Below, piece by piece: positions 1-11,840 of a DNA stretch of 64,000 bases; within the stretch, counting starts at the first letter, position 1, and each line of letters opens with the position of its first letter. A program made the position numbers and the translations under genes. The stretch covers positions 25,497,578 through 25,561,577 of the forward strand of contig CM077822.1 in NCBI GenBank assembly GCA_039720395.1, written 5' to 3'. The stretch is from Liquidambar formosana. Taxonomy: Eukaryota > Streptophyta > Magnoliopsida > Saxifragales > Altingiaceae. The notes under the pieces were generated by a model. The model made no database searches. It saw only the letters and a program-made list of their open reading frames with translations, and was not told the DNA's origin.

Positions 1-735
1 AAGAATAATAATAAGAAGAAGAAGCAGTGGCAACGACAGTAGTATGGATTAATTCATTTGGGCATGCTTGTGGTGGCATCGATCCCATCCCTCTGTTCAC
101 TTTCCAAATCTAATCCGTAGCATAAATCCACTTCCTACTCATGTAGACAACAAGCCCCTTCATCCCAAAGGTGGGTGTCTGGTTGTGTGGATCAAAACTT
201 GATTTCAAAATCTCAAAGGTAGTAGTAGAAATCCAACAGCTTATATAGGAGTGCTCACCTTTTTTTGGGCTCCCTATTACAACTATAGCACTCCTTTTTT
301 TTTTGCTTTTGACCCCACAACACACTTATTTCCTCTCCATTTTTCCACACTTTCTTAGCTCCCAAACACCTTCACCTCAAACCCTTGTTTTCGTATGCAA
401 CCTTTTCCCCATCCTTGCCTTCAAAATTCTTGAACAAGGATGAGATTGTGAAGGATAGGTTCCTATTATCAGTTCATTGCTTTTAATGAAGAAGGTCAAT
501 AGTTGGTAAATCGTGAAGGATTGATTGGCCACTTCATTGTATTCTTTCGTGGTGTTCTTTATTTGTTTATTATTTATTTCTTCAATTGTTTCATTTGTTG
601 GGGAGGGTTGGAATGGTTTGAGGTGTTAGAGATGGAGGGGGCTAGTTGTGATGAAGAAGATGGTGGTGGTGGAGGGAGATAGTTGTGATGCAAAGGGTAT
701 TGTTTGGAATTTATTTCATTTAGGAATCAGTTTCT
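1..735. other. Gene-free AT-rich flank
   Basis: No convincing coding region, RNA gene or bounded repeat is visible. The small open frames here are short, lack recognisable domains and show no splice context. Confidence 0.5.
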
Positions 736-739
736 TGAG

Positions 740-895
740 CCCAAACAAACATAGCTATGGGAATGTTTAGTGGGAATCAAACTTTCCATTACCACGAATC
801 AAATGTCGGAATGAGTATGTATATAAACATTCCCATTCCCAAGTAATGCCACAATCCCAGGAATCACATTCCCATTCCGTGAACCAAACACACCC
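740..895. mobile_element. Degenerate Tourist-like MITE relative
   Basis: The stretch contains several copies of the ATTCCCATTCC type and ends in AACCAAACACACCC followed by TTA, like the Harbinger-type MITE at 11509-11840. The left end (GCCCAAACAAAC) is in the same orientation as the right end, so a clean terminal inverted repeat is not preserved. It is probably a truncated copy. Confidence 0.4.
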
Positions 896-1004
896 TTATT
901 TGATCTCTACTTTCAGTCTCAATACAAGGGCATCATGCGTGTTCTTGAATCAGATTTTGAAGCTGTCCAATCTTCTTGTATTGTGGAGATTGAATGAGTG
1001 GTAT

Positions 1005-1552
1005 AAGCGAGGTGTAAGCCTCAAGGCATAAGGTGTAAGCCTTTCAATTAGTAATTTCATTTTAAAAAAGAGAAAGAAAAGTAGTATCATTTTGAAAATT
1101 AATAAATACCACAGAGATTAAAAAAGTATATAATTAAACATTTTTGGGACATTTAAAATCGTAGTAGTATAGTTAGTTAAAGATAAAGGTTCATATTGCA
1201 TCATGGATTAAGTTATACAAAAATGTACACAAACATGTAAAAAAAAGTCTAAACATAATCCTGCTAATATACATGGTTTTGATATAAAAATGTATAAAAA
1301 TAAATTAAACATGGTTGAAACTTATTTAATGCAATCAAATAACAAAAATAAAAAATAAAAAATAAGAATTATATAAAAAAAGGTTTAATAGAAGGTTGCA
1401 TGAGGCATATGCCTTATGTGCTAAGGCGTAAAAAGTGCACTTTTGACTATGCCTTGGCTGGTGAGGCATATGCCTAATAAGAGCCTTGCTTAATTTTTAA
1501 GCCTTAGATGCATTTTTTAACAGCCTTGTGCCAAGGCAAGCCTCAAAAGAAC
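1005..1552. mobile_element. MITE-like element with AGGC-rich ends
   Basis: The left end (GAGGTGTAAGCCTCAAGG) and the reverse complement of the right end (GAGGCTTGCCTTGGCACAAGG) match imperfectly. Internal GGCATATGCC-type palindromes are frequent. There is no coding potential. I could not find a convincing target-site duplication, so superfamily and exact borders are uncertain. Confidence 0.4.
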
Positions 1553-1924
1553 TTTTTGAAACAATGCCTATGGTGTAATGATTCCTCTCAAGTTCTCAAT
1601 TCACCTCGTCTCTGGTTTTGTGCTTCTCATCCTCATTATTTTGGTAATTTAATGTAATTAAAGAAATGATTTTGAATATTTATAGAAGGGCTTAATAGGA
1701 ATTATCTAAAAATGCCCTCTTAAAAAAATTAAAAGTCTCACTTGCCCTTTTAAAATAAGTAAAAGAGTCTATCCCCTTTTTTCCTAAATAGTTTCATTTT
1801 TTAACAACTTTACCTAATTTTCGCAATAATTGTTTTGGTAATTTGGCACAATTGTGCGTATGCACAATTGGTAACTTTCTTTGCTTTCCTTTTTGAATTA
1901 TTGGCAAGTTTCTAAATTTATACA

Positions 1925-2037
1925 TGTTAAGTTTCCAACCTAAAAGCTTAAACTATTAAGTGGAGCGTCTAAACAGTATATTAAGTCATATCAACTTTTT
2001 TATATTAAAACAACGTGGGATGTGGGATTTCCCAACA
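1925..2037 (-). mobile_element. TRIM-like solo LTR, 113 bp (minus orientation)
   Basis: On the minus strand it runs TGTTGGGAAATCCCACATCC ... GGAAACTTAACA, with TG...CA ends. It is about 80% identical to the 112-bp LTR at 2927-3038 in the opposite orientation. LTRs of this size are typical of terminal-repeat retrotransposons in miniature. The flanking 5-mers (ataca/gcaca) agree only partly. Confidence 0.6.
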
Positions 2038-2926
2038 GCACACAATTGGTAATCCTTCACAATAAGTTGTGATCATTGAAATGAGAGGAAATTCTAACAA
2101 CGATTATACATCAATAACTTTGAACATGAGATAGTTAGTTTGAAAACTCACTTTTTCTTAGTCAAAGTAGGTATAGTATTCGTTTCATCTGGTTAGATTT
2201 AATATGTTTCATCTGTTTAGATTTTATATCTTTCAATTTAAATTCTTAATATGATAGTATGTAGATTAGCATTGCATTAGGCTAGGATTTAAATATTGTT
2301 TATTGATTTTATCTATACTCTTTGAAGTATGCATATGCGCAAACAATATGCACATTTGCACTAGCACATTTTCCTAATTCGAATGAGTTCAGTTTGATTT
2401 ATTCCGTGCATATTTTGTGTAATAATTTTGTGTCACTAATTTGGTTCCTAGAATAGTTGTTACATGCATATAAAATTTATTTATATTATCATGGGTATTT
2501 TTATTTTTCTGTCCATTAGTTTATTTTGATTTATATTTGATATTAGGAATAGGTTGATTTCTCATGTATCATTGTGTCATCTTTTGTTCCATGAATATTA
2601 TAATCTTTGCTTGTCATCGCATTCTTATTTTTAATTCTATTTTCTTATGTGATCACATGATTTAGGGTTTGCATTTTTATTTTTTGTTTTAGTATTGTGC
2701 TAAGACAGACATACGTACGCTTGAATTAAGTGTCCATACACAACCTGCATGGATGTGTACGCACATTAGTGAGTTTGTACGTTTATCTTTCTTTTCTCAC
2801 CCTTGTATCTTTATTTATTTATTTATTTCCGTACTTTTTTGTGTTTATTTATTTCCTTGTTATAGTTATTTCCATAGTGGCATATGCTCACATTATTATG
2901 CTTTTCCTTGTTATATATATTTCCTT

Positions 2927-3038
2927 TGTTGGGAAATCCTACATACCATATTGATTCAATATCGAGTTTGATATGACTTCATATATTTGTTTGGACTCTC
3001 CACATAATAGTTTAGGCTTTTAGGTTGGAACCTTAACA
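2927..3038 (+). mobile_element. TRIM-like solo LTR, 112 bp (plus orientation)
   Basis: It begins TGTTGGGAAATCC and ends GGAACCTTAACA. It is flanked by tcctt on the left and tccct on the right, a one-mismatch 5-bp duplication. It sits inside the plus-strand Tat-like LTR sequence. No primer-binding site or internal domain follows, so it is a solo LTR. Confidence 0.65.
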
Positions 3039-3169
3039 TCCCTAGTAGCATATTCCTACATTATTTTGTGTTTCCTTATTTATTTCTTTGTATAGTGCTG
3101 TAATTCTATTTTATCGTTTGTTTCCCCATTTTTTAATTCTATATTTCAATTGTTTCATTGTCTCCTTAT

Positions 3170-4155
3170 TTCCTTTTTTTTTTTAATTATATCATATTCT
3201 GCATTCTAACATAATTTTCTTTATTGTTATTGTATGATTGCATGATTAGGGGTTTAGCTTAGTTAAATTTCCTTTTAATTGTGGCCCATAAATACTATGT
3301 GAAGGCCGGCCAGTCTCACAAGCAAACACGTCAGATGGTGCTTAACACCTTCCCAAAGTCGTATCCTAGTTTCGTACTAATCTTTGGTTATAACAAGTCA
3401 AACCTTTGCTAGGAGTTTAGTTGGTTCTTGGATATAAACCAAGTGGTGACTCCTCTCTGCGCGTAAGCCCTTGATGCTAGTTAGTGTATTGTCAATCCTA
3501 TGTTAGGATGCTCATAGTGGCAACTCCATTGGGAATAGATTTGGATTTTGAAATGTTTATTGTCCATGATTAAAAAGATAATTTAATTAAGTGAGACAAA
3601 AATTGTGCACACATGCACAAGTTCCTATATTTTCCCCTAATAATAATATGATTAGAGACTTGGGCTCCAATCCATCTTATGAACAACTTGGTATGGTACC
3701 CATCAACCCACAACCTGTGATAAGATAGTGACTACGTTAATGGGATGACATGTTAAATTCCGGGCAAATATGGCACATAATTGTCCGCGAAGTGGCAAAA
3801 GCTATAGCACATATCCATTCGATATAGTTGGGGGTATCAATGGTTCATCTTTGTGACATTAAGTCACAAAATATTATGATAGATGAAGGTATAAGGCTAT
3901 TCTCATAGACTTCCGTACATGGTTTGTGGCTTTTTATAAAAGTCATGTGAGAATGTGGCTAGGTGGATCTCATGGTTATATGGATCAAAAATTCTTTGTT
4001 TATTTGAGGACACAACAAAGAGTGATGTTTATAGTTTTGTGGTGGTAACGGGACAAAAAGCCATATTTAAAAGTTTGGGTGGTTTGTTTCTTATATGAAG
4101 TCATCAATAAAGATAAGCAACTTTTCTAGAATTATTGACACTGAATTATCAGTAA
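3170..4155 (+). mobile_element. Tat-like (Ty3/gypsy) LTR end, PBS and leader, plus copy
   Basis: The sequence contains an LTR 3' end (to about 3514), then TGGCAACTCC followed by ATTGGGAATAG at 3518-3533. This resembles the PBS region (TGGCGACTCC...TGGGGA) after the 5' LTR of Tat-lineage gypsy elements (family knowledge, from memory). About 1 kb is repeated in inverted orientation at 4160-6420. No gag or pol is present. The upstream limit of the LTR is not defined and may reach 2.1 kb. Confidence 0.5.
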
Positions 4156-4159
4156 AGAC

Positions 4160-6423
4160 TATGAAAATAAGCTGTAGAGTTGCACGTACCTTGCAAAATA
4201 GTGTTCAGAGGAAAATGGGGAGAAAAGCCGCTTATTGAAGATGTTTGTCTTCTCATTTAAAGTCAACACCTTCAAAACCTCTTTCATAATAGACTCTTTC
4301 TCCCTATTCTTTTTAAACACCATTTTGCAAGGTTGGCATTGCTCCACATCTCCTTTTCCTTGTCCTCAATAATTCGAGAGTCATGAATACTAAATAGGTT
4401 GCTTATATGACTTCAAATGAGAACACAAACTGCAGCAATTACCACCACAAAACTATAAATATCACTTTTAGTGTATTTTAATGAACAATGAATTATAGGA
4501 TCGGTATATCAATGAGATCTACCTGACTTCGTACTTGTGTAACTTTTATTGAAAGCAACAAACCTTGATTTATCAAAGTCTGTGAGAATAACCTTGTATT
4601 ATTCATTTATTAGAATATTTTGTGATTTTATGTCTCAATGATGTATGCCATTGATAACCCAACAAAATCAAGTGCATGGTACTATTGCTTCTTCCGTTTC
4701 ACCAACAATTCTCGGCTATATTGTCAAAGAATTTAGAAAGCCATTTTGTTAACGTACTCACAAGCTTTTTTGGGTTGATGCGTACTAAATCGAGTTATGT
4801 AAATGTCACTTTGTATTATGTACTCTAATGAACAATGAATTGTAGGATTTGTATACCCATAAGTGAGGCTACAAACGTGCCAAGTCGAGCTTTGGAATGT
4901 TCAAGCTTGGCTCGGTCAAAAGTTTGTTTATTTGTAAACGAGCCTAATATGTTGTGGTCAAGCTCGGCTCAATAAGATTTAGAAAAGCCTTGGCTTGGCT
5001 CGGCTCATTTAACTAAACAAGCCAGGCTTGAGCTCAATCTTGAATTGGAGCTTGACTTCAGCTCATATTCAAGCTCAACTTGAGCTCATGAATTTGGGTT
5101 TTAAACATTAAGATATATACCATTGTAACTCCCATTCATAATAATGTAAACCTCATTACTAAATAACATAAATCTACAGATGCATCTGTTGAAAAAAGGA
5201 ATTTAAATAAAGTCTAAAACCAAGACATAAATCTGCAAATGCACTTGTTGAAAAAAGAAATTTAAAGAAAGTCTAAAATCAAGCTACAAAGAACTAAAGT
5301 TTAGTCTAGTAACCCAAAAGACTAGCACCTCAAGTCTAAAATCAAACTCCAAAGAACTAAAGTTCAGTCCTTTAACAAGCCTGTTCACGAGTCCTTAACA
5401 AGCTTGTTCACTAGCTTAAATGAGCCGAGCTGTGGTATACTCAAGCTTGGCTCGTTTAATAAACGAGCCTAGAATCCAAGCTCGAGCTTGGCTCATTTAT
5501 TAATCGAATGAGCTCGAACAAGTGTTTATCAAGCTTGTTCACAAGCTGTTCACAAATGGCTCGGTTCGTTTGCAGCCCTACCCATGAGATTCACCCAACC
5601 ACGTACTCATGTAACTTTTATTGAAAGCAACAAACCTTGATATATCGAAGCTTGCAAGAATAACCTTAAGTTGTTCATTTATTAGAATATTTTGGAACTT
5701 AATGTCTCTTTGACATATGCCATTGATAATAACCCAATTGTATTAAGTGCATGGCACTATAGCTTCTGCCACTTCGCCAACAATTCTGACTGTATTTGCT
5801 AGGAATTTAGAAAATTTGCTATTAATGTAGTCACAAGCTTATTTAGGTTGATGCATGCCAAACTAACTTTCTCGGTGGAGCCCGAGTCCCTATCAAACTA
5901 CCATTGAGGGTAAACATAGGACCTTATGCACGTTTACGCAATTTAAGTCTCACCTATTTATCTTTTTAATCATAGCTAATAAGTATTTTGAAGCATAGCT
6001 CTATCCCCGATGGAGTTGCCACTACGGGCACCACATTTTAACATACGAGCTAGGGAGTATGCTAACTAGTCTCAAGGGTTAGCATAGATAGGAAACTTGA
6101 TTTAAGTCCAAGAATCAATTTGACCTCTAGCAAAGTTTGACTTTTCATAACCAGAGATTGGTTTGGAGTTAGGATATGGCATCGAGAAGCTGTTAGGCAC
6201 CTAATTATGTTGTTTGGTCGTGAAACCAATCTTCACATTGTATTTAGTGGTCATATTTTAAAAGGAAATTTAACTAGCATGAAATAGTAATCTTGCAATC
6301 ATATAATAAAAATAAAGAAAATTATGCTAGCATGCAGAGCATGATAGGATTAGACAAAGAAGGAAATAAATAAATAAATAATCATCTTTATTAACCCCAA
6401 TTTCAAATATTAAAGATAAATCA
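4160..6423 (-). mobile_element. Tat-like LTR/PBS/leader, minus copy, with tandem duplication
   Basis: On the minus strand it matches the plus copy: TGGCAACTCC lies at 6012-6021, followed by a homologous leader running down to about 4160. Within it a roughly 347-bp unit is tandemly duplicated: ATGAACAATGAATT recurs at 4481 and 4828. The second unit is interrupted by the hAT MITE at 4864-5580. The LTR portion (above 6022) is interrupted at 6424 by solo LTR A. No coding domain is seen. Confidence 0.5.
4864..5580. mobile_element. hAT-type MITE, 717 bp, with 8-bp TSD
   Basis: The left end TGAGGCTACAAACG and the reverse complement of the right end TAGGGCTGCAAACG form the inverted termini. The subterminal regions are full of repeated AGCTCG/GAGCC motifs, giving many small inverted repeats. 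It is flanked by cccataag (4856-4863) and cccatgag (5581-5588), an 8-bp TSD with one mismatch. Eight-base duplications are characteristic of hAT transposases. It encodes no transposase. Confidence 0.85.
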
Positions 6424-6793
6424 TTTCACGACCCGAAAATATGCTATGATGTCATCTTTGTAAAATATGATTTATATAAAAATTAAGGATTGTCTGTAAT
6501 TAAATTTTCAATTTAAAAGAATATCAATTCATAATCCTCCCCAGGTCATGTGGGCCCTCGCACACGGAATAAGAGGAAACACAACAAGACATCCCTACTT
6601 AGGACTGCAGTAACCTCTACTTTGGGTCTATACTAAGTAATCCAAGACTAAAGATAGGAAGACACGACACGTCCCTTTTTCTTTTGAGACCGCAGTAATC
6701 CTGACTCCATTAGCCTTTATCATTTCATCAATTTACATATTAAATATCCCACAACCATTTTATAATTAATGGTAGAAAAACGGGTTTCAAAAC

Positions 6794-9164
6794 TGTAACA
6801 CCCGTAATTTTTAAGTAAAGTATTAAGGGTTTAATACTTTGTTAGTATGCGTATTATGAGATTTTGTCTGTTTTCATTCATACATGGGCATAGCATGATA
6901 TTGATTTTTATACGCATGGACATGTTTATTTTATATTTAAAAGTCATTTTAATAGTTTTGGGAAAGTTCAGTGTGATTTAGAAGCATTTAGGCGAAATAT
7001 GCTGAATGCTAACAAAAACTCACAAACCATGAGGGTACGAATCGATTAGGGTATTAGGCTGATCAATTGGTACCCCTTTAGAAATGGCTATCGCATACTA
7101 TTAACCCTGATTGATTTCACCCCGATCGATCAGGCTCTGCTGAAATTATTTTTAAAGGGCTAAAATGATGCATGTGCCCCTCCACTACCCTCATATACTT
7201 AAAACACGACCTTGGGACGCTAGATGTGGGATTTTTGCCCATTTCTCAATAGATTAGAGAGCCAGAGAGAGAAAGGGAAGAATGGGGAGAGAGAAAGAGG
7301 GTTACGATTAGGGTTTTTAACCTATTTAGCTCTTGCACGTTATATTTTGGGGCTAGATCTTGTTCTCCTCATCTCATGGCTACATTCTTGAGGCATAGGT
7401 CTTCATCTACACTCCATCATTGTTGCATTTGGAGCTAGATCTTGTTCTTGAAGGCTAGGATTTGAGTCTTGGGTTTGGATTTCATGGATTTTGGCATGAA
7501 TGTTCATCCTAACCATTTCCTTTATATTTTTGGAGGTAATTTCTCACATTTTAAAGTTATGGTTTGTATTTCCTTGAGGTTTAGTCACTATATTCTTACA
7601 TTTTGAGTTTATTCTTGGCATTGGGAGACTTGGATGCATTTCTTCGAGTTGGAATCTCCATATCCATCATCTGGCTTTGGGAGCTAGGGTTTGGACTTGG
7701 AAGGTTGTATGTACATCCTAGGGCTTGGATTACTCACCCACTACTTCAAAGTATGTATTTTCTACACATTTCATGGAGGTGGGTGCAATTTTCATATATT
7801 AAAATTATTGACATGATAATATGGTATATATTATCATAGTGTTTGTTATCCTTGGGATTTGAATATGTATATAGATGACTTGTGGAATAAATCTTAAAAT
7901 GGGATTGTGGGTATTTGATTACCTAATTTGGGAATTATGTTTATTATGAATTTTAGTTTATTCTATACATTTTATGGAGTATAAATATATGGATTTTATG
8001 ATTAATTTTACATGAGTAATTGATACTTTCAGCTTATGATTTTAAGGCTGTAATCATGAATAAATATTTATGATGTTTAATTTATCATAATTTGGTATAA
8101 TTATAAGATATTTTCACTATGGCTTATGTGACATATTTTGGAAATGATTTTGGATAAAATCATTTTATGGGTTATTGTATTTCATGTTGGGCATAATCAT
8201 GTATGAAATTGAACTAATTAAATACTTGGTAAAAGTATTAAAAATCAAACATTGGAATTGGACTACTTGCAATCAATAAACTTAGCGGTGTTTTTCATTC
8301 CTCTGGTCCTAGGTACTTTCTAGTTCCAATTAGGAACAACCATAGTGTTCCCAAATTGAGGCAATTTTCCGGACCTAAGTAGGGATCCGCAATATTGTCT
8401 TCATAAGAAGTTACTTTCTATTCTTGCGAGGGTGCAGTGTTGTCCTCTTGGAGGTCAGTTAAATCCTCTGTTTTCGCGCAAAAACTCTTGCAAGAGGGGT
8501 CGGTAATTAATGGAATTAATTAAACTGGACATAAGTCACATGCATTGGACATTATGTATTATTTGTTTTAAGTTTTTAAGTTATGGATTATAACTTATTT
8601 TGGATTTATAATATACATGGTCAGTATATTTTCTTTAAATGATATAATTTATTTTATTTATATCATTGCTTTAATTTACTTACGTAAAATTGTATCTACT
8701 GAGTCATCGTACCCATGCCTATCTATTTCAATGTTTTTCAAAAAATATTTTCAAGTAGAGTTATGCTTTCTCACAGGGATACTCTTAAATGGAAAATAAT
8801 GCCTGTGTTAATTATTAATGTATTTTCATGGGAAGAAAAATACGTATTAATTTAGTTTTCATTTAGACCAATGGCCGACGGATTTGTAATATAATTAAGG
8901 ATGTAATTTTAATTATTTATGGACGTGTATATATGGCATGCGATGCATGGGATGATACTATTTGTATGGGTGATAGGAAAATTTTATGTATGAATTTTAT
9001 AACAGGTTTTATGATGGTATGTCTTATATATAGATAGGTTATGCCCAAAATTTTTTAAATGATTGGGATTTTGACACGTGTCATCCTCTTTTATCAAAGC
9101 TTTTATTAAATAAAATCTTTTTTTATTATTGTTGATCACAGCCTAATTATTTTGGGTCATGAGA
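6794..9164 (+). mobile_element. Solo LTR C, 2.37 kb, nested in LTR A
   Basis: It starts TGTAACACCCG and ends GGGTCATGAGA, with perfect 5-bp duplications aaaac at 6789-6793 and 9165-9169. Its sequence is homologous over its whole length to the inverted copy D at 13027-15270. No PBS, gag or pol lies inside, so it is a solo LTR. The long non-coding LTR with a TGTAACACCC start is like LTRs of Ty3/gypsy Tekay-type chromoviruses, but lineage is inferred. Confidence 0.88.
7040..7200 (+). promoter_or_regulatory. LTR C promoter module: ATCGAT palindromes and TATA
   Basis: ATCGATT (7041), GATCAATT (7061), TGATTGAT (7108) and GATCGATC (7124-7131) precede AAATGATG, CCCCTCCA and CATATACTTAA (about 7192). 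Beyond lies a GA-rich leader. The spacing of about 60 bp from last palindrome to TATA is the same as in LTRs A, B and D. A promoter role is inference. Confidence 0.5.
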
Positions 9165-9668
9165 AAAACATTTGTATAAAAGTGGCCCCTAATATTTTGA
9201 TTATAAAGAATTTAACCCAATATGTTTTAAAATTAACCCGTTGTATCTAAAATCATGCAAGGGTTTAAATACAACATGTATATAGCAAAATATAGTATAA
9301 TATCAAACCCTAGGTTTTCCAAACACATTGAATTTATGAAATTTAACACTCATACCCATGCAAAACATAAAATGTAGTATGTAAACATGCAAAATCCTCA
9401 TGAGAATGTCTCAAGTCATACATACAATGATCTACAACCATGAAAAATGCACTTACCTCTTAGACGGTAGATAGAAATGTAAACCCTAGGTGTACACACA
9501 TAGATCGGAGTGAAAATTATAAGATTGAAGCTCCACGAGGTCGAATCTAAGCTCCCGAGGTCAATGCTTTGTCATCGGCCTCCTCTTTCTCCCCAAACTC
9601 CTCTCTCTCTCCTCTCTTTTCAGTTGAGAAAATGAGGAATTTGTGAAGAAAAATCGTGGGTTAAAGGT

Positions 9669-9795
9669 TTATATAGAAGGAGGCGTCGAAAGGGTCAATT
9701 TATCCCACAAAAATATGACCCATGGTTGAATTTCGTGTGTTTTAGTCTACTACACCTCATTTGTAGTTGACTACAACATGCTTTAGTTGACTAAA
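9669..9795 (-). promoter_or_regulatory. LTR A promoter module with decayed TAGTCGACTA sites
   Basis: On the minus strand, palindrome relatives (two TAGTTGACTA and TAGTCTACTA on the plus strand; central CpG lost) lie upstream of GCCTCC and CTATATAAACC. The last palindrome starts 67 bp from the TATA box, the same distance as in LTR B. The leader that follows is rich in GA/CT. Confidence 0.5.
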
Positions 9796-9969
9796 ACTCC
9801 TAAAGTTTGAGAAAATAGAGCTTCTATCAACTTTCAATTGACAATGACTTCTAAAATATTAAAAAACTAAGCTATAATAGCACATCAAATAATTCCTTAA
9901 CCATAATACAATCCTAATAACTTCAAACATCAAATATTGGATTCTCACAAATAAATTAAGAGCAAATTA

Positions 9970-11505
9970 TACTTTGCAAATCCTTCACCATAACATCCTT
10001 TCTTCTTGTTCTTGTTCTTTTTTTTTTATTTTTAATATATATATTTTTGGATGGAATTGGTGAAAAGTCGAAAATACTATTGAATTAATTGAACAGGCAA
10101 CTACAAAAGGAATTCACAGGACGAATCGACCAAAAAGATGTTCAATTGTTTATAGAAATAAAACAGTGTTTCAATTAAAGAAATGACAAATTACACTTTG
10201 CTCTTGAAATAAGGGGTGCTCAACAACTTACACCCCTAATCGTCAAAACCAAATGCTTTGATTCCCTTAATTATGGGTGCATGAAAGCTCACCCCATTGT
10301 TAGCTTTGATAATGGAAAGTGGTCATGTGAGCCGCACGTGACAGTGGGTTAGATGAAGGGCTTGATGATGAAGGTAGTGAAAGTGATAGCTCATATTTCA
10401 GGAATGAAGAAAATGGGCATTCGGATTTTGACTTTGGGATTGAGGATGGTGATAACAATAAGGTAGGGGTAATAGGGGATGCAACAAGTACATAAACTAA
10501 TTTTGAGTCCAATGGCGGTAACCATAGGTAATCGCTTCCATTTGATCGACTCTAACCTGACTGTACACCCGAATTTTGTGTCCTAAAACCAAATAGACAA
10601 TAAAAAGTGGACGAATAATAATTTATTTTTATTTCAATATATGGGTATAATTCTTTGATGAATTTTATTTTACAAAACAAAATTTTCCTCTAATTTGATC
10701 TCCTCTATTAGTTTCGATCCAAGGGATCTGGTGTGTTCTTGAGTCAAATTTTCAAGCTTATCTCTTTTTCATTTTTTTTTTTCTTTTTTGAGTAAGTGAA
10801 TTTTTAAAGCTTTTCAATCTTCTTGATTTGTGAAGATTGAGTGAGTGGTATAATCGAGTGTCATTGATGCTTGATTCTAATAAACTCGTGGTAGTTTTCC
10901 TGTAAGCTCTAGAAGTGTTCTTAGCTTCAGTTATAAAATGTAGAATTATTGAAACCTTTGTGTGGTGCTTGATGATCTTTTGAGTTTGGAAGAATGTTTG
11001 AAGTGTTAGAACTTCATATATGTAGGCTTTACATTGATTGATTTTCTAGATTATGAAAAACGGTTTGAATGTTTAGCCTGCAATGATATACAATATAACC
11101 CAATATATGGTGTGATCAATAAAGTAACTGGCTTCTAGTCCACCTTAGTCTATGATGTGTGATTATAAAGTGTAGGCCTATTCCTTGTAAGTTAAAGAAT
11201 CCATGATGAGAAAAACTTCATAAAGTTTCTTTATAAATAGGTTAGGTCCCTCTACACTCTATAAGTTGAAAACCCTAGTTGCTTGTCCCATTGGTGGCTA
11301 CTAAAGAAAAGAGGAGCAAGTAGAGGAAGACCAGCCTCCTAACCATGTGTCTCTTTTGCAAAGGTTTGTTTATTGGATTCAATAGTTTCCGCAGGTACGC
11401 ACATATTATTTATTATCATTATATTCCATGTGTTCTAGTTTTCTGGTATGGATTTATTATATTGTTCTATCATGAAGGTGTGAGAATTTTTGTAGAATGT
11501 TGATT
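9970..11505. other. Gene-free stretch with dispersed repeat remnants
   Basis: No gene is recognised. About 10694-10862 resembles 898-1005 (both contain GTGTTCTTGAGTCA-type, AATCTTCTTG and GAGTGGTATAA strings). Around 11230-11400 a TATAAATAGG box is followed by a leader-like tract resembling an LTR promoter, but no borders could be set. Confidence 0.4.
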
Positions 11506-11508
11506 TAA

Positions 11509-11840
11509 GGTTGTGTTTGTTACGAGTGAATGAACGAGGGAATGGAATGGTGATTCCATAGCTATAAAAAAAAAAAAATGATAGTTTGGTAGCCTGAAAG
11601 AATGAAATGATTATTCCCTCGTGGGGACTATTCCCTCCAAGAAAGGAATAATCATTCCCCCCCAAACCAAGAACAATAACCATTTCCACACCTTCAGGAA
11701 TGAAATCACAAAAAGTAGGTCCCACGTGATATCTCTCCCATTCCATTCTCACCCTTTACCAAACATTAGAACATTAGAATGGAATGACTATTCCCATTCC
11801 ATTCTCATTCCAATTCCATCAACACAAACCAAGCATAGCC
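11509..11840. mobile_element. Tourist-like (PIF/Harbinger) MITE, 332 bp
   Basis: The ends GGTTGTGTTTGTTACG and, reverse-complemented, GGCTATGCTTGGTTTGTG are inverted repeats. TAA is duplicated on both sides (11506-11508 and 11841-11843), the 3-bp target typical of PIF/Harbinger. The interior carries many GGAATGG/CCATTCC inverted motifs. The open frames inside are by-products of the repeat. Confidence 0.8.

Larger units (their letters stand above)
6424..9964 (-). mobile_element. Solo LTR A (minus), interrupted by solo LTR C
   Basis: The 3' terminus on the minus strand is GGGTCGTGAAA (at 6424, a decayed TGACA) and the 5' terminus is TGCTCTTAAT at 9964. Flanks are aatca (6419-6423) and aatta (9965-9969), a near-perfect 5-bp TSD. 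Both halves align with solo LTR B (25160-26903), but about 0.5 kb is deleted. Net length is about 1.17 kb once LTR C (6794-9164 plus TSD) is removed. It contains a TATA box (about 9676-9669, minus) and decayed TAGTCGACTA palindromes upstream of it. Confidence 0.8.
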
